DNA from: Ga0077527 sp038316355
Lineage (GTDB): Bacteria; Pseudomonadota; Gammaproteobacteria; Burkholderiales; SG8-41
Length of the DNA stretch: 64,000 nt
Assembly: GCA_038316355.1 (NCBI GenBank)
Contig: JBBQAO010000013.1
Location: 1 to 64,000, forward strand
Reading direction: 5' to 3'
Shown here piece after piece: positions 5,459 to 13,059 of this stretch. The translations under genes were made by a program, and so were the position numbers. Under the pieces are notes generated by a model. It saw nothing but the letters and a program-made list of their open reading frames with translations. It was not told where the DNA came from and searched no databases. Every line of letters starts with the position of its first letter. Position 1 is the first letter of the stretch.

Positions 5459-7399
5459 GTGTCTGATCTCGCATCCGTCTTCTCCTTAACCGGCGCACTC
5501 GCGCAGGTGGTTCCCGGCTTCCGCGCCCGCCAGGGCCAGTTGGAAATGGCCGAGGCCATACAAAAAGTCATTAAAAATCAATCAGTTATCGTTGCGGAGG
5601 CGGGTACGGGCACCGGCAAGACCTTTGCCTATCTGGTGCCGGCCCTGCTGTCTGGCGGCAAAGTGATCATTTCCACCGGTACCAAGACGCTGCAGGATCA
5701 GCTGTTCGGCCGCGATATTCCGACGGTGCGTGATGCGTTGAAAGTGCCGGTCACTGTGGCGCTGCTGAAGGGCCGCGCCAATTACGTCTGCCACCATCAT
5801 CTCGAACGCGCCAAGGACGACGGCCGTCTGCCGACGCGGGATGACGTGATGCATCTGGCGCGTATTGAAAGTTTTGCGCGCATTACCACGACCGGTGATC
5901 GCGCCGATCTCTCCGAGGTGCCGGAGAACGCCGGCGTTTGGCCGCTGGTGACTTCGACGCGTGACAACTGCCTGGGCTCGCAGTGCACGCATTTCGACAA
6001 GTGTTTTGTCATGAAGGCGCGCAAGCAGGCGCTGGAAGCCGATGTGGTGGTGGTCAACCATCACCTGTTTTTTGCCGACGTGATGTTGCGTGAGGAAAAC
6101 GTCGCTGAACTGCTGCCGGCCTGCAACACGGTGATATTTGATGAGGCGCACCAGTTGCCGGAAACCGCCAGCCTGTTTTTCGGGCAATCGGTGTCGACGA
6201 CGCAACTGACCGACCTCGCGCGCGATGCGCGCATTGAGGCCGCGACCAGCGCCAAGGATTTTCCGGCGCTGCCGGTGGCCGCCAATATGATGGAAAAGGC
6301 GGCGCGCGATCTGCGTCTGGCGTTTGACGACGCCGGCACACGCATGCCGGCGACAGCGATCAGGCAACGTAAGCTGATTACCGAAGCCCTGCAGGAAGCC
6401 TGTGACAAGCTGACGACGCTCGCCGAGACGCTGCAGTCACAGGCCGCACGCAGTGACGGTCTGCAGCAGTGTTTTGAGCGCGCCGATGCTTTGCGTGGGC
6501 AATTGCAGGGCTGGCGCGACGACAGCGATGCGGAATTGGTGCGCTGGGTGGAGGTGTTTCACCAGTCGGTGCAGTTCAACGCGACGCCGCTGTCGATTGC
6601 GGAGATTTTCCGCAAGCAGGTCGAGGCGCAGGCCAAAGCCTGGATCTTCACCTCGACGACGCTGTCGGTGAATGGTGACTTCAAACATTACGTCAACGAA
6701 CTTGGCATCGAGTCCGGAGAGACTGCGAATTGGCCGAGTCCGTTTAATTTTGAGAACCAGGGCCTGCTCTATGTGCCGCAGAATCTTCCGGATCCGAATA
6801 CGCCGGATTACACAGCGGCCGTGGTTGCGGCCGCGCTGCCGGTGGTCGGGGCCAGCCGTGGTCGGGCGTTCCTGCTGTTTACCAGTTTGCGTGCGATGCG
6901 CGAGGCGCATGGCCTGCTGACCGATGAATTCAAAAAACGCGGCTGGGATTACCCGCTACTGGTGCAGGGCGAGGGTTCGCGCACCGAACTGCTGCAGCGT
7001 TTCCGCAGCCTCGGCAACGCGGTGCTGGTCGGCAGCCAGTCGTTCTGGGAGGGTGTGGACGTGCGCGGTGATGCGCTGTCCGTGGTGATGATCGACAAAC
7101 TGCCGTTTGCGCCGCCCGACGATCCGGTACTGGCAGCGCGTATCGCCAAAATCAATGCCGAAGGCCGCAATGCCTTCATGGAGTATCAACTGCCGCGCGC
7201 GGTGATTTCGCTGAAGCAGGGTGCCGGGCGGCTGATTCGTGATGAAACTGACCGCGGTGTGCTGATGATCTGTGATCCGCGACTGCTTTCGAAGTCCTAC
7301 GGCAAACGCATCTGGCGCAGCCTGCCGCCGATGACCCGGACGCGGGATGTCGCAGACGTGGTCGCCTTTTTTGCGCAGGAGCAGGCGACAACTTCCTAG
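5459..7399 (+). CDS. DinG/YoaA-type ATP-dependent DNA helicase
   Basis: A 646-residue XPD-like superfamily 2 helicase. The Walker A motif GTGTGKT is at residues 49-55 and the DEAH box at 228-231 (DEAHQLPETA). Four cysteines at 111, 171, 176 and 182 (YVCHHH, NCLGSQCTHFDKC) fit the iron-sulfur domain of DinG/YoaA/XPD enzymes, which unwind 5' to 3' and act on stalled forks, R-loops or damaged DNA. Late motifs include GSQSFWEGVDVRGD and GAGRLIRDETDRG. A GTG start at 5459 fits MSDLASVF. Codons 114-158 are duplicated upstream (434-568), and the last 26 codons are duplicated just downstream (7592 onward), so this gene has been a recombination hot spot. Confidence 0.93.
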   Translation: MSDLASVFSLTGALAQVVPGFRARQGQLEMAEAIQKVIKNQSVIVAEAGTGTGKTFAYLVPALLSGGKVIISTGTKTLQDQLFGRDIPTVRDALKVPVTVALLKGRANYVCHHHLERAKDDGRLPTRDDVMHLARIESFARITTTGDRADLSEVPENAGVWPLVTSTRDNCLGSQCTHFDKCFVMKARKQALEADVVVVNHHLFFADVMLREENVAELLPACNTVIFDEAHQLPETASLFFGQSVSTTQLTDLARDARIEAATSAKDFPALPVAANMMEKAARDLRLAFDDAGTRMPATAIRQRKLITEALQEACDKLTTLAETLQSQAARSDGLQQCFERADALRGQLQGWRDDSDAELVRWVEVFHQSVQFNATPLSIAEIFRKQVEAQAKAWIFTSTTLSVNGDFKHYVNELGIESGETANWPSPFNFENQGLLYVPQNLPDPNTPDYTAAVVAAALPVVGASRGRAFLLFTSLRAMREAHGLLTDEFKKRGWDYPLLVQGEGSRTELLQRFRSLGNAVLVGSQSFWEGVDVRGDALSVVMIDKLPFAPPDDPVLAARIAKINAEGRNAFMEYQLPRAVISLKQGAGRLIRDETDRGVLMICDPRLLSKSYGKRIWRSLPPMTRTRDVADVVAFFAQEQATTS

Positions 7400-7830
7400 C
7401 TTCGTCATGCCGGTGTTGGTTTGCAGGGCGGGAGTAGCGCAGTGAATCCCGCCGTTCAGACGAGGCATGTCCGCATGACTGGATGTGGAGGCGCGGAAGG
7501 CGGGATGCGCCCGAAGCAAAGGCCGGAGCGGCGGGATGCGCCCCGAAGGAAGTCCCCTTGGGGGACATTTCACTCCTCCCGCCCTACAGGGCTGCCGCCG
7601 ATGACGCGAACACGAGATGTTGCGGACGTGGTTGCCTTTTTTGCGCAGGAGCCGGCGACAACTTCCTGGCTTCGTCATGCCGGTGTTGGTTTGTAGGGCG
7701 GGAGTAACGCAGTGAATCCCGCCGTTCAGACGGGGCATGTCCGCATGACTGGGTGTGGAGGCGCGGAAGGCGGGATGCGCCCCGAAGGAAGTCCCCCTGG
7801 GGGACGTTTCACTCCTCCCGCCCTGCAGGG
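7322..7830. repeat. Tandem duplication covering the helicase 3' end and its downstream region
   Basis: Unit A (7322-7591, 270 bp) and unit B (7592-7830, about 240 bp) align throughout, except for about 30 extra bases in unit A around 7512-7541. Each unit contains the last helicase codons, a GTTGGTTTG(C/T)AGGGCGGGAGTA segment, and a hairpin near GTCCCC(T/C)TGGGGGAC. The coding parts differ at about 8 of 81 bases, while the non-coding parts differ much less. Confidence 0.85.
7592..7696 (+). pseudogene. Second copy of the helicase C-terminal end
   Basis: This copy encodes LPPMTRTRDVADVVAFFAQE and then PATTS, the same as the true C-terminus apart from one Gln-to-Pro change, but with seven silent codon differences. 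The normal TAG has become TGG, so the frame reads on to TAG 7694-7696. It has no start and no upstream helicase sequence. The pattern of silent changes suggests that one copy came from a diverged homologue rather than from simple slippage. Confidence 0.8.
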
Positions 7831-7879
7831 CTTGATGCAGGCACTGTTATCTATGGGAATTCAATGCAAAAACTGTTTT

Positions 7880-8104
7880 AACGCAAAGACGCAAAGAGAA
7901 CCGGGAGACGCAAAGGAACGCGAACCCTGATTTTGAACCTCTTTGCGTCTTGCTGTTACCTTTGCATCAAGGCTTTTTCCGTCAAAAACCCCAACGCAAA
8001 GACGCAAAGGAAGAGGAGAGGCGCAAAGAAAAGAGAAGGAAAAGCAGAGCTTTAAAGATTTTGATTTCCTTTGCGTCTCCCGGTTCTCTTTGCGCCTTTG
8101 CGTT
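7880..8104. repeat. Large palindromic intergenic repeat (CGCAAAGACGCAAAG type)
   Basis: The 38-base arms at 7880-7917 and 8067-8104 are inverted copies with one mismatch. Additional AACGCAAAGACGCAAAGG units lie inside. Similar TTTGCGTCTTTGCGTT palindromes are common in intergenic DNA of many bacteria and have no known coding role. The segment fills most of the gap between the helicase and the TAXI gene; I see no gene in 7697-8161. Confidence 0.75.
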
Positions 8105-8161
8105 AATGGGGTTTTTGAAGTTAGGTCTGATTGAGCTGGGGTTCGTCGGGGTGACGGAATA

Positions 8162-9568
8162 TCAGTCGGGGGGTGGTGGCGGCAGCAGTGCGACCGGTGC
8201 GGGGGTTGCGCTGGTCAGCCGGGCGCGCACCATCTCGATGTGGCCGCGCAGCGTGTAGACGTAATCCCAGTAGGTCAGCGGCACCTGGGTGCTATCCACG
8301 CCGTCTTCGATTTCGTCGAGCATGGCCAGCAGTTCCGTAGTGTTGACCTTGTCGGAGGTGCGTCTCGCTTCGATTTCAACTGCTTTTAATTCGCGGTACC
8401 AGCGGAACACCTTGCGTTTGACCCGCCAGTCGTAGAACGCCGGCATGATGCGCATCACCGGGATCAGCACCGCGATCAGCGGCACCAGCAGCACCAGCAG
8501 GCGTTCGATCAGGTTGGCGACCCAGAACGGCATGTAGCGCTGCAGGAACGGCGGTCCGGATTTGAAATACCGTTCAGCGTTTTCGCTGACCGGGAAATCG
8601 CCTTCACGCGCCACCGGGAATTCGCCGGCCCGGTGGAATACGCCGGCGCGGCCGTGCACCTTGGTCGCAGCCTGCAGCAGCACACCGACCAGTGCCGGAT
8701 GAAAATCGCTGCGCGCCACCAGCGTTGCCGTGGTGGCGACCATGCGGATGTTGGTGGACGGGATGTCGGCGGCGATATCAATCATTCCCCGCGGCAGTGT
8801 GACCGTTGAAAGATAGTTGAAGTGCCTCGCCAGCGCTTCGGCGTGATTTAGGTTCATCAGCCGTATGCCCTGGGCTTTCAGCAGTCTCTGCACGATGGGT
8901 GCGTCAGGGCCGGCAACCAGCAGGACGGCATCGAGCCGGCCTTCGATCAGCGCGTTGGCGGCGGCCATGCCGCCAAGCGGCAACAAGGGAATCCGGGACT
9001 TCAGCCCGCCGCTGGCCCGCAGTATGTTGCCGACCAGAACGCGGGTGCCGCTGCCTTCAGGGCCCGCGGCGATGCGTTTGCCGTCGAGTTGTGCCAGTCG
9101 CGTCAGCTCGGTATCGCCACGGTAAAAGATCCACAAGGGCTCGTAATACAGCGCGGCCAGCGATACCAGGCCATGTTCGACGTCGGCCGGCGGCGCGACA
9201 CCGCCCTGGATCAGAGCGACATCAACGCCTGAATCGGGATCAAGCAGGCGCTTCAGGTTGTCCACGGACCCGGTCGACGGCCGCAGTTCGACTTCGATTT
9301 TTTCCTTGGCCAGCAGTTCGCGATAACGCTGGCCGAAGAGATGGTAGGCGCCGGTTTCATAACCAGTGGAGATCACGAACTTGTTCGGTGGCGCCGGTCG
9401 CACGAAATGAAAGGCGATCATGAACGCGCCGCCGATGATGATCGCGCCGATCAGGATGACGATCATCAGTTCGCGCACGGCAATGGTTTGGGTGGTCACA
9501 CCGTTGCCGTTACGCCGCAGCATGTGCCACCAGCGTTTGGAGTGTTTTTTTCGAGCGGAATTGGGCAT
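8162..9568 (-). CDS. TAXI-family (TRAP-associated) solute-binding protein, membrane-anchored
   Basis: I place the start at ATG 9568 (MPNSARKKHSKRWW), because upstream codons overlap the neighbouring gene. An N-terminal transmembrane anchor (LMIVILIGAIIIGGAFMIAF) is followed by a TAXI/NMT1-like ligand-binding domain: FVISTGYETGAYHLFGQRY, STGSVDNLKRLL, GPEGSGTRVLVGNIL. A second hydrophobic segment (LIERLLVLLVPLIAVLIPVM) lies about 130 residues before the C-terminus, followed by a cytoplasmic-looking basic tail. The anchored architecture differs from freely secreted TAXI proteins and is known in a subset annotated as C4-dicarboxylate transporter-like. No TRAP permease (DctQM) genes are nearby. 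Confidence 0.85.
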   Translation of the reverse strand: MPNSARKKHSKRWWHMLRRNGNGVTTQTIAVRELMIVILIGAIIIGGAFMIAFHFVRPAPPNKFVISTGYETGAYHLFGQRYRELLAKEKIEVELRPSTGSVDNLKRLLDPDSGVDVALIQGGVAPPADVEHGLVSLAALYYEPLWIFYRGDTELTRLAQLDGKRIAAGPEGSGTRVLVGNILRASGGLKSRIPLLPLGGMAAANALIEGRLDAVLLVAGPDAPIVQRLLKAQGIRLMNLNHAEALARHFNYLSTVTLPRGMIDIAADIPSTNIRMVATTATLVARSDFHPALVGVLLQAATKVHGRAGVFHRAGEFPVAREGDFPVSENAERYFKSGPPFLQRYMPFWVANLIERLLVLLVPLIAVLIPVMRIMPAFYDWRVKRKVFRWYRELKAVEIEARRTSDKVNTTELLAMLDEIEDGVDSTQVPLTYWDYVYTLRGHIEMVRARLTSATPAPVALLPPPPPD

Positions 9569-9581
9569 GGTGGGTTTTATT

Positions 9582-9962
9582 CTAGTTGGCCAGCCAGCGC
9601 CACAGCAGCCATGCGCAGAGTATCCACAGTGCAACAAAGGCGGCAGCGGCCCAGTAATTCTGCGGTTTTGGCCGGTGCGCGTCCAGCCATGCCTGCGCCT
9701 GCTGTCGGCATTCGGCGACGACCGGTGCCGGTACCATTTTGATCGCGAGCCAGATGCCGATGGGCAGCAGCAGTGCGTCGTCGAGCAATCCCAGTATGGG
9801 AATGAAATCCGGGATCAGGTCGATCGGACTGAAGGCATAAGCGACCACCAGCACGGTAAATATTTTTGCGTAAAGCGGTGTCTGCGGGTGGCGATAGGCA
9901 AACCAAAGCATGACCACATCGCCTTTCAGCAGCCGCGCCCAGCGTCGCAGGGTCTGCAGCAT
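9582..9962 (-). CDS. DUF1232 (YkvA-like) membrane protein
   Basis: A 126-residue protein with the DUF1232 signature: LYAKIFTVLVVAYAFSPIDL followed by IPDFIPILGLLDDALLLPIG. A C-terminal hydrophobic helix ends in WLLWRWLAN. Its molecular function is unknown. It lies between rimO (18 bp upstream) and the TAXI protein gene (13 bp downstream) on the same strand, so all three may be one transcript. Confidence 0.85.
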   Translation of the reverse strand: MLQTLRRWARLLKGDVVMLWFAYRHPQTPLYAKIFTVLVVAYAFSPIDLIPDFIPILGLLDDALLLPIGIWLAIKMVPAPVVAECRQQAQAWLDAHRPKPQNYWAAAAFVALWILCAWLLWRWLAN

Positions 9963-9980
9963 GTGCAGGCAAAACGCCGT

Positions 9981-11315
9981 TTAAACGGCGCGTGGCCCCG
10001 ACAGTGTTGCCCACAGATCGTGGGCGTCGGCTTTGGTCACTTTGACGCGGGCGAATTCGCCGACCTTGAGTTTGGCGCCCTGGCGGATGATCACGCGGCC
10101 GTCGATTTCCGGTGCGTCGGCAGCGGAGCGCGCAATGGCGCCGTCGGGGCCGGTTTCATCGACCAGCACGCTGATGGTCTGGCCGACTTTTTTCTTCAAT
10201 CGCGCCGCACTGATTTTTTCCTGCACCGCCATGAACCGGGCCTGGCGTTGTTCGCGGATTTCGCGGTGTACCGGATCCGGCAGCGCGTTGGCTTTTGCGC
10301 CTTCAACCGGCGAATAGGCGAAACATCCGACGCGGTCGAGTTGGGCCTCTTCGAGGAATTCGAGCAACTCTTTAAATTCGGCCTCGGTCTCGCCGGGGAA
10401 TCCGGCGATGAAGGTGCTGCGGATGGTGAGATCGGGACAGATGGCGCGCCAGTCGCGGATGCGTTGCAGCGTGCCCTCGGCATTGGCCGGGCGTTTCATC
10501 AGTTTGAGGATGCGCGGGCTGGCGTGCTGGAACGGCACATCAAGGTACGGCAGCAGCCTGCCTTCGGCCATCATCGGGATGACTTCGTCGACATGCGGAT
10601 AGGGATAGACATAATGCAGGCGTACCCAGACGCCGAGCCCGGCCAGCGCCTGCGTCAGTTCGGTCATCCGTGTCTTGATCGGTCGCCCGTTCCAGAACCC
10701 GGTGCGGTATTTGACGTCGACGCCGTAGGCGCTGGTGTCCTGTGAAATGACCAGCAGTTCTTTCACGCCGGCGTTGACCAGGTTTTCCGCCTCTTTCATC
10801 ACGTCGCCGATCGGCCGGCTGACCAGATCACCGCGCATCGACGGGATGATGCAGAAGGTGCAGCGGTGGTTGCAGCCCTCGGAAATTTTCAGGTAAGCGT
10901 AATGCCGCGGCGTCAGGCGGATGCCCTGCGGCGGGATCAGGTCGATGTGCGGGTCATGCGGCTGGGGCAGGTGGGTGTGCACTGCTTCCATCACCGCCGC
11001 GGTGGCATGCGGGCCAGTGACGGCGAGGACCTTCGGATGGGTTTCGCGGACGATGTCGCCCTTGGCACCGAGGCAGCCGGTGACGATGACACGGCCGTTT
11101 TCAGCCAGTGCCTCGCCGATGGCATCCAGTGATTCCTCAACCGCGGCGTCGATGAAGCCGCAGGTGTTGACCACCACGAGGTCGGCATCCTGGTAGGTCG
11201 GTGAGATGAGGTAACCCTCGGCGCGCAGTTGCGTCAGGATGTGTTCGGAGTCGACGGTGGCCTTGGGACAGCCAAGCGAAACGAAACCGACCTTGCGGGG
11301 AGGTGTTTTGAGCAC
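9981..11315 (-). CDS. rimO: Ribosomal protein S12 methylthiotransferase
   Basis: This radical-SAM enzyme adds a methylthio group to Asp88/89 of ribosomal protein S12. The N-terminal UPF0004 domain has cluster cysteines 16, 52 and 81 (SLGCPKATVDSE, VNTCGFI, VTGCLGAKG). The radical-SAM motif is Cys148-x3-Cys152-x2-Cys155 (EGCNHRCTFCIIPSMRG), and a TRAM-like domain occupies the C-terminal 65 or so residues. Length 444 is typical. The VDSEHI signature separates RimO from MiaB. A tandem repeat array lies directly upstream, between this gene and phaR. Confidence 0.96.
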   Translation of the reverse strand: MLKTPPRKVGFVSLGCPKATVDSEHILTQLRAEGYLISPTYQDADLVVVNTCGFIDAAVEESLDAIGEALAENGRVIVTGCLGAKGDIVRETHPKVLAVTGPHATAAVMEAVHTHLPQPHDPHIDLIPPQGIRLTPRHYAYLKISEGCNHRCTFCIIPSMRGDLVSRPIGDVMKEAENLVNAGVKELLVISQDTSAYGVDVKYRTGFWNGRPIKTRMTELTQALAGLGVWVRLHYVYPYPHVDEVIPMMAEGRLLPYLDVPFQHASPRILKLMKRPANAEGTLQRIRDWRAICPDLTIRSTFIAGFPGETEAEFKELLEFLEEAQLDRVGCFAYSPVEGAKANALPDPVHREIREQRQARFMAVQEKISAARLKKKVGQTISVLVDETGPDGAIARSAADAPEIDGRVIIRQGAKLKVGEFARVKVTKADAHDLWATLSGPRAV

Positions 11316-11325
11316 AGCAGGTAAT

Positions 11326-11481
11326 CAGTAAAAGTGCGCAGTAAAAGTGCGCAGTAAAAGTGCGCATTAAAAAAACGCATTAAAAAAACGCAGTAAAAAA
11401 ACGCATTAAAAAAAAGCAGTAAAAAAACGCATTAAAAAACGCATTAAAAAACGCAGTAAAAAGTGCGCAGAAAAAAATGCG
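11326..11481. repeat. Array of twelve 12-14 bp tandem repeats
   Basis: Consecutive units follow CA(G/T)TAAAA, then G or A-rich bases, then CG: three copies of CAGTAAAAGTGCG, then CATTAAAAAAACG and CAGTAAAAAAACG variants, ending CAGAAAAAAATGCG at 11481. Unit length varies between 12 and 14 bases through the A-tract. The array lies between the phaR stop and the rimO start and resembles a VNTR locus. There are no unique spacers, so it is not a CRISPR array. Confidence 0.85.
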
Positions 11482-11513
11482 AGCGGGGCGGGCGGCGGCC
11501 GTGGACTGCGGCG

Positions 11514-12098
11514 TTACGCCTTCGGTTCTTCGCCGTCTTCTTTTTTGGTTTCGCCGGCGGCACCGGGGAAGCCGGGGAAGGGGAAGTTGCCCCACAGGTT
11601 GCGGGTCTGTGCCGTCAACTGGTTTTGCATGTTGAGGAAGGTTTGTGCGCTCTGTTCAAGGTAGCGGCCCATCAGGCCCTGCATCGCCGGGCCCTGCATC
11701 TTGACGAACTCGTTCCAGGTTTCGGAATTGAGCATCGGGTTCTGGCCGTACACCTGTCGTGACTGATCCTGCAGCTTGTTCTGGATCTGCATGAAGGTTT
11801 CGATATTTTTTTCGAGGTAACCGCCCATCATGCCCTGCATGGCGTTGCCGTAGAAGCGGATGATCTGTGACAGCGAATCGCTGGTGAACATCGGCGAGCC
11901 GGCGGATTCTTCTTCCAGAATGATCTGCAGCAAAATGGCGCGCGTCAGGTCGTCCTTGGTCTTGGCGTCTTCGACCTTGAACTCGACGTTTTCGAGTACC
12001 AGTTTTTTGACATCGGCCAGCGTGATGTAGCTGCTGGTTTCGGTGTCATAGAGTCGCCGGTTCGGGTACTTTTTGATGGTTCTGGCCTGTGCGCTCAT
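11514..12098 (-). CDS. phaR: Polyhydroxyalkanoate synthesis repressor
   Basis: A cytoplasmic DNA- and PHB-binding repressor that controls phasin and PHA genes. The N-terminal DNA-binding domain is conserved (RTIKKYPNRRLYDTETSSYI, then TLADVKKLV). It is followed by two PHB-accumulation regulatory repeats with LSQIIRFYGNAMQGMMGGYL and FVKMQGPAMQGLMGRYLEQS. The C-terminus is Pro/Gly- then Lys/Glu-rich. At 194 residues it has normal length. It is transcribed in the same direction as phaC and phaB, but separated from phaB by a 139 bp region with its own probable promoter and a palindrome that may be its autoregulatory site. Confidence 0.96.
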   Translation of the reverse strand: MSAQARTIKKYPNRRLYDTETSSYITLADVKKLVLENVEFKVEDAKTKDDLTRAILLQIILEEESAGSPMFTSDSLSQIIRFYGNAMQGMMGGYLEKNIETFMQIQNKLQDQSRQVYGQNPMLNSETWNEFVKMQGPAMQGLMGRYLEQSAQTFLNMQNQLTAQTRNLWGNFPFPGFPGAAGETKKEDGEEPKA

Positions 12099-12142
12099 CG
12101 TTTACCTCGGGGGTAGTGGTCAGGCATTATTCCACATGAAAT

Positions 12143-12186
12143 GTTGCAATGCAACTCGTGTATATAAAAAAACCAATATAAATCAA
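12143..12186 (-). promoter_or_regulatory. Candidate phaR promoter with GTTGC-N3-GCAAC operator
   Basis: Reading leftward, TTGATT (12186-12181) and TATACA (12164-12159) are spaced by 16 bases and could be the -35 and -10. A palindrome GTTGCAATGCAAC (12143-12155) falls at the expected start of transcription. TGC/GCA-rich palindromes are reported PhaR sites in other bacteria. A second TGCAATGCTGCA lies at 12202-12213. Confidence 0.45.
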
Positions 12187-12237
12187 TGGCTTGGCAACTA
12201 GTGCAATGCTGCATCCCGAATCAATCCAGAGTGCGGC

Positions 12238-12978
12238 TTATTGCATGTGCTGACCGCCATTGATCGCGATGTTGGAGCCGGTGACGAAAGCGGCCTCCTC
12301 CGAGCACAGGTAGGCGACCAGGCCCGCGACTTCCTCGGGTTTGCCCAGCCGGCCGATGGGGATCTGCGGGATGATTTTGCTGTCCAGAACTTCCTTCGGG
12401 ATCGCCATCACCATCTTGGTGCCGATGTAGCCGGGCGAGATGGTATTCACGGTCACACCCTTGCGTGCGTATTCCAGCGCAGCCGCCTTGGTGAAACCGT
12501 GCATGCCGGCCTTGGCTGCGGAGTAGTTGGTCTGGCCAAAAGCGCCTTTCTGGCCGTTGACCGAAGACACGTTGATGACCCGTCCCCAGTTGCGCTCGGC
12601 CATGCCGTCGATCACCGGCTTGGTCATGTTGAATACGCTGTCGAGGTTGGTTTTCATCACCGCGTCCCAACCTTCTTTTTCCATTTTGCGGAAGGTGGTG
12701 TCACGGGTGATGCCGGCATTGTTGACCAGCACGTCGACCGGGCCGAGGTCCTTGGTGATCTGCGCGATGGCCTTCTGGCAGGATTCGTAATCGGCAACAT
12801 CCACCGGCACGGCACGGAAGTCATGGCCCTGCTGTTTCATTTCGGCCAGCCAGGCAGCGTGTTTAATGTTGCCGGGCGAATAGGTGGCGACCACCCGGTA
12901 ACCCATTTTCGAAAGTTTCATGCAGATGGCCTCGCCGAGGCCCCCCATACCGCCGGTGACTACCGCAACACGTGACAT
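12238..12978 (-). CDS. phaB: Acetoacetyl-CoA reductase (NADPH)
   Basis: This enzyme reduces acetoacetyl-CoA to (R)-3-hydroxybutyryl-CoA, the monomer for PHB. It is a short-chain dehydrogenase of 246 residues: Rossmann motif VVTGGMGGLGEAI, NNAG (VNNAGITRDTTF), catalytic Ser in NVSSVNGQ, and YxxxK in NYSAAKAG. The end NGGQHMQ is typical of PhaB. An AGGAGG-type ribosome-binding site precedes ATG 12978. It lies 81 bp downstream of phaC on the same strand. No phaA thiolase is in the window. Confidence 0.95.
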   Translation of the reverse strand: MSRVAVVTGGMGGLGEAICMKLSKMGYRVVATYSPGNIKHAAWLAEMKQQGHDFRAVPVDVADYESCQKAIAQITKDLGPVDVLVNNAGITRDTTFRKMEKEGWDAVMKTNLDSVFNMTKPVIDGMAERNWGRVINVSSVNGQKGAFGQTNYSAAKAGMHGFTKAAALEYARKGVTVNTISPGYIGTKMVMAIPKEVLDSKIIPQIPIGRLGKPEEVAGLVAYLCSEEAAFVTGSNIAINGGQHMQ

Positions 12979-13059
12979 GACCGCCTCCTTTGTTGAACTC
13001 CGGCTGCCAATTTAACAGCAATCTGCCGGAAAAATCCTGTTCCCGGCTGACCGGGCGTT

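Noticed and set aside
9420..10745. 441-codon rightward frame opposite rimO
   Set aside because: It is an antisense shadow caused by GC-rich codon usage; rimO and its neighbours on the other strand have full family motifs.
11326..11481. CRISPR array
   Set aside because: Units of 12 to 14 bases are directly adjacent with no unique spacers, and no cas genes are nearby.
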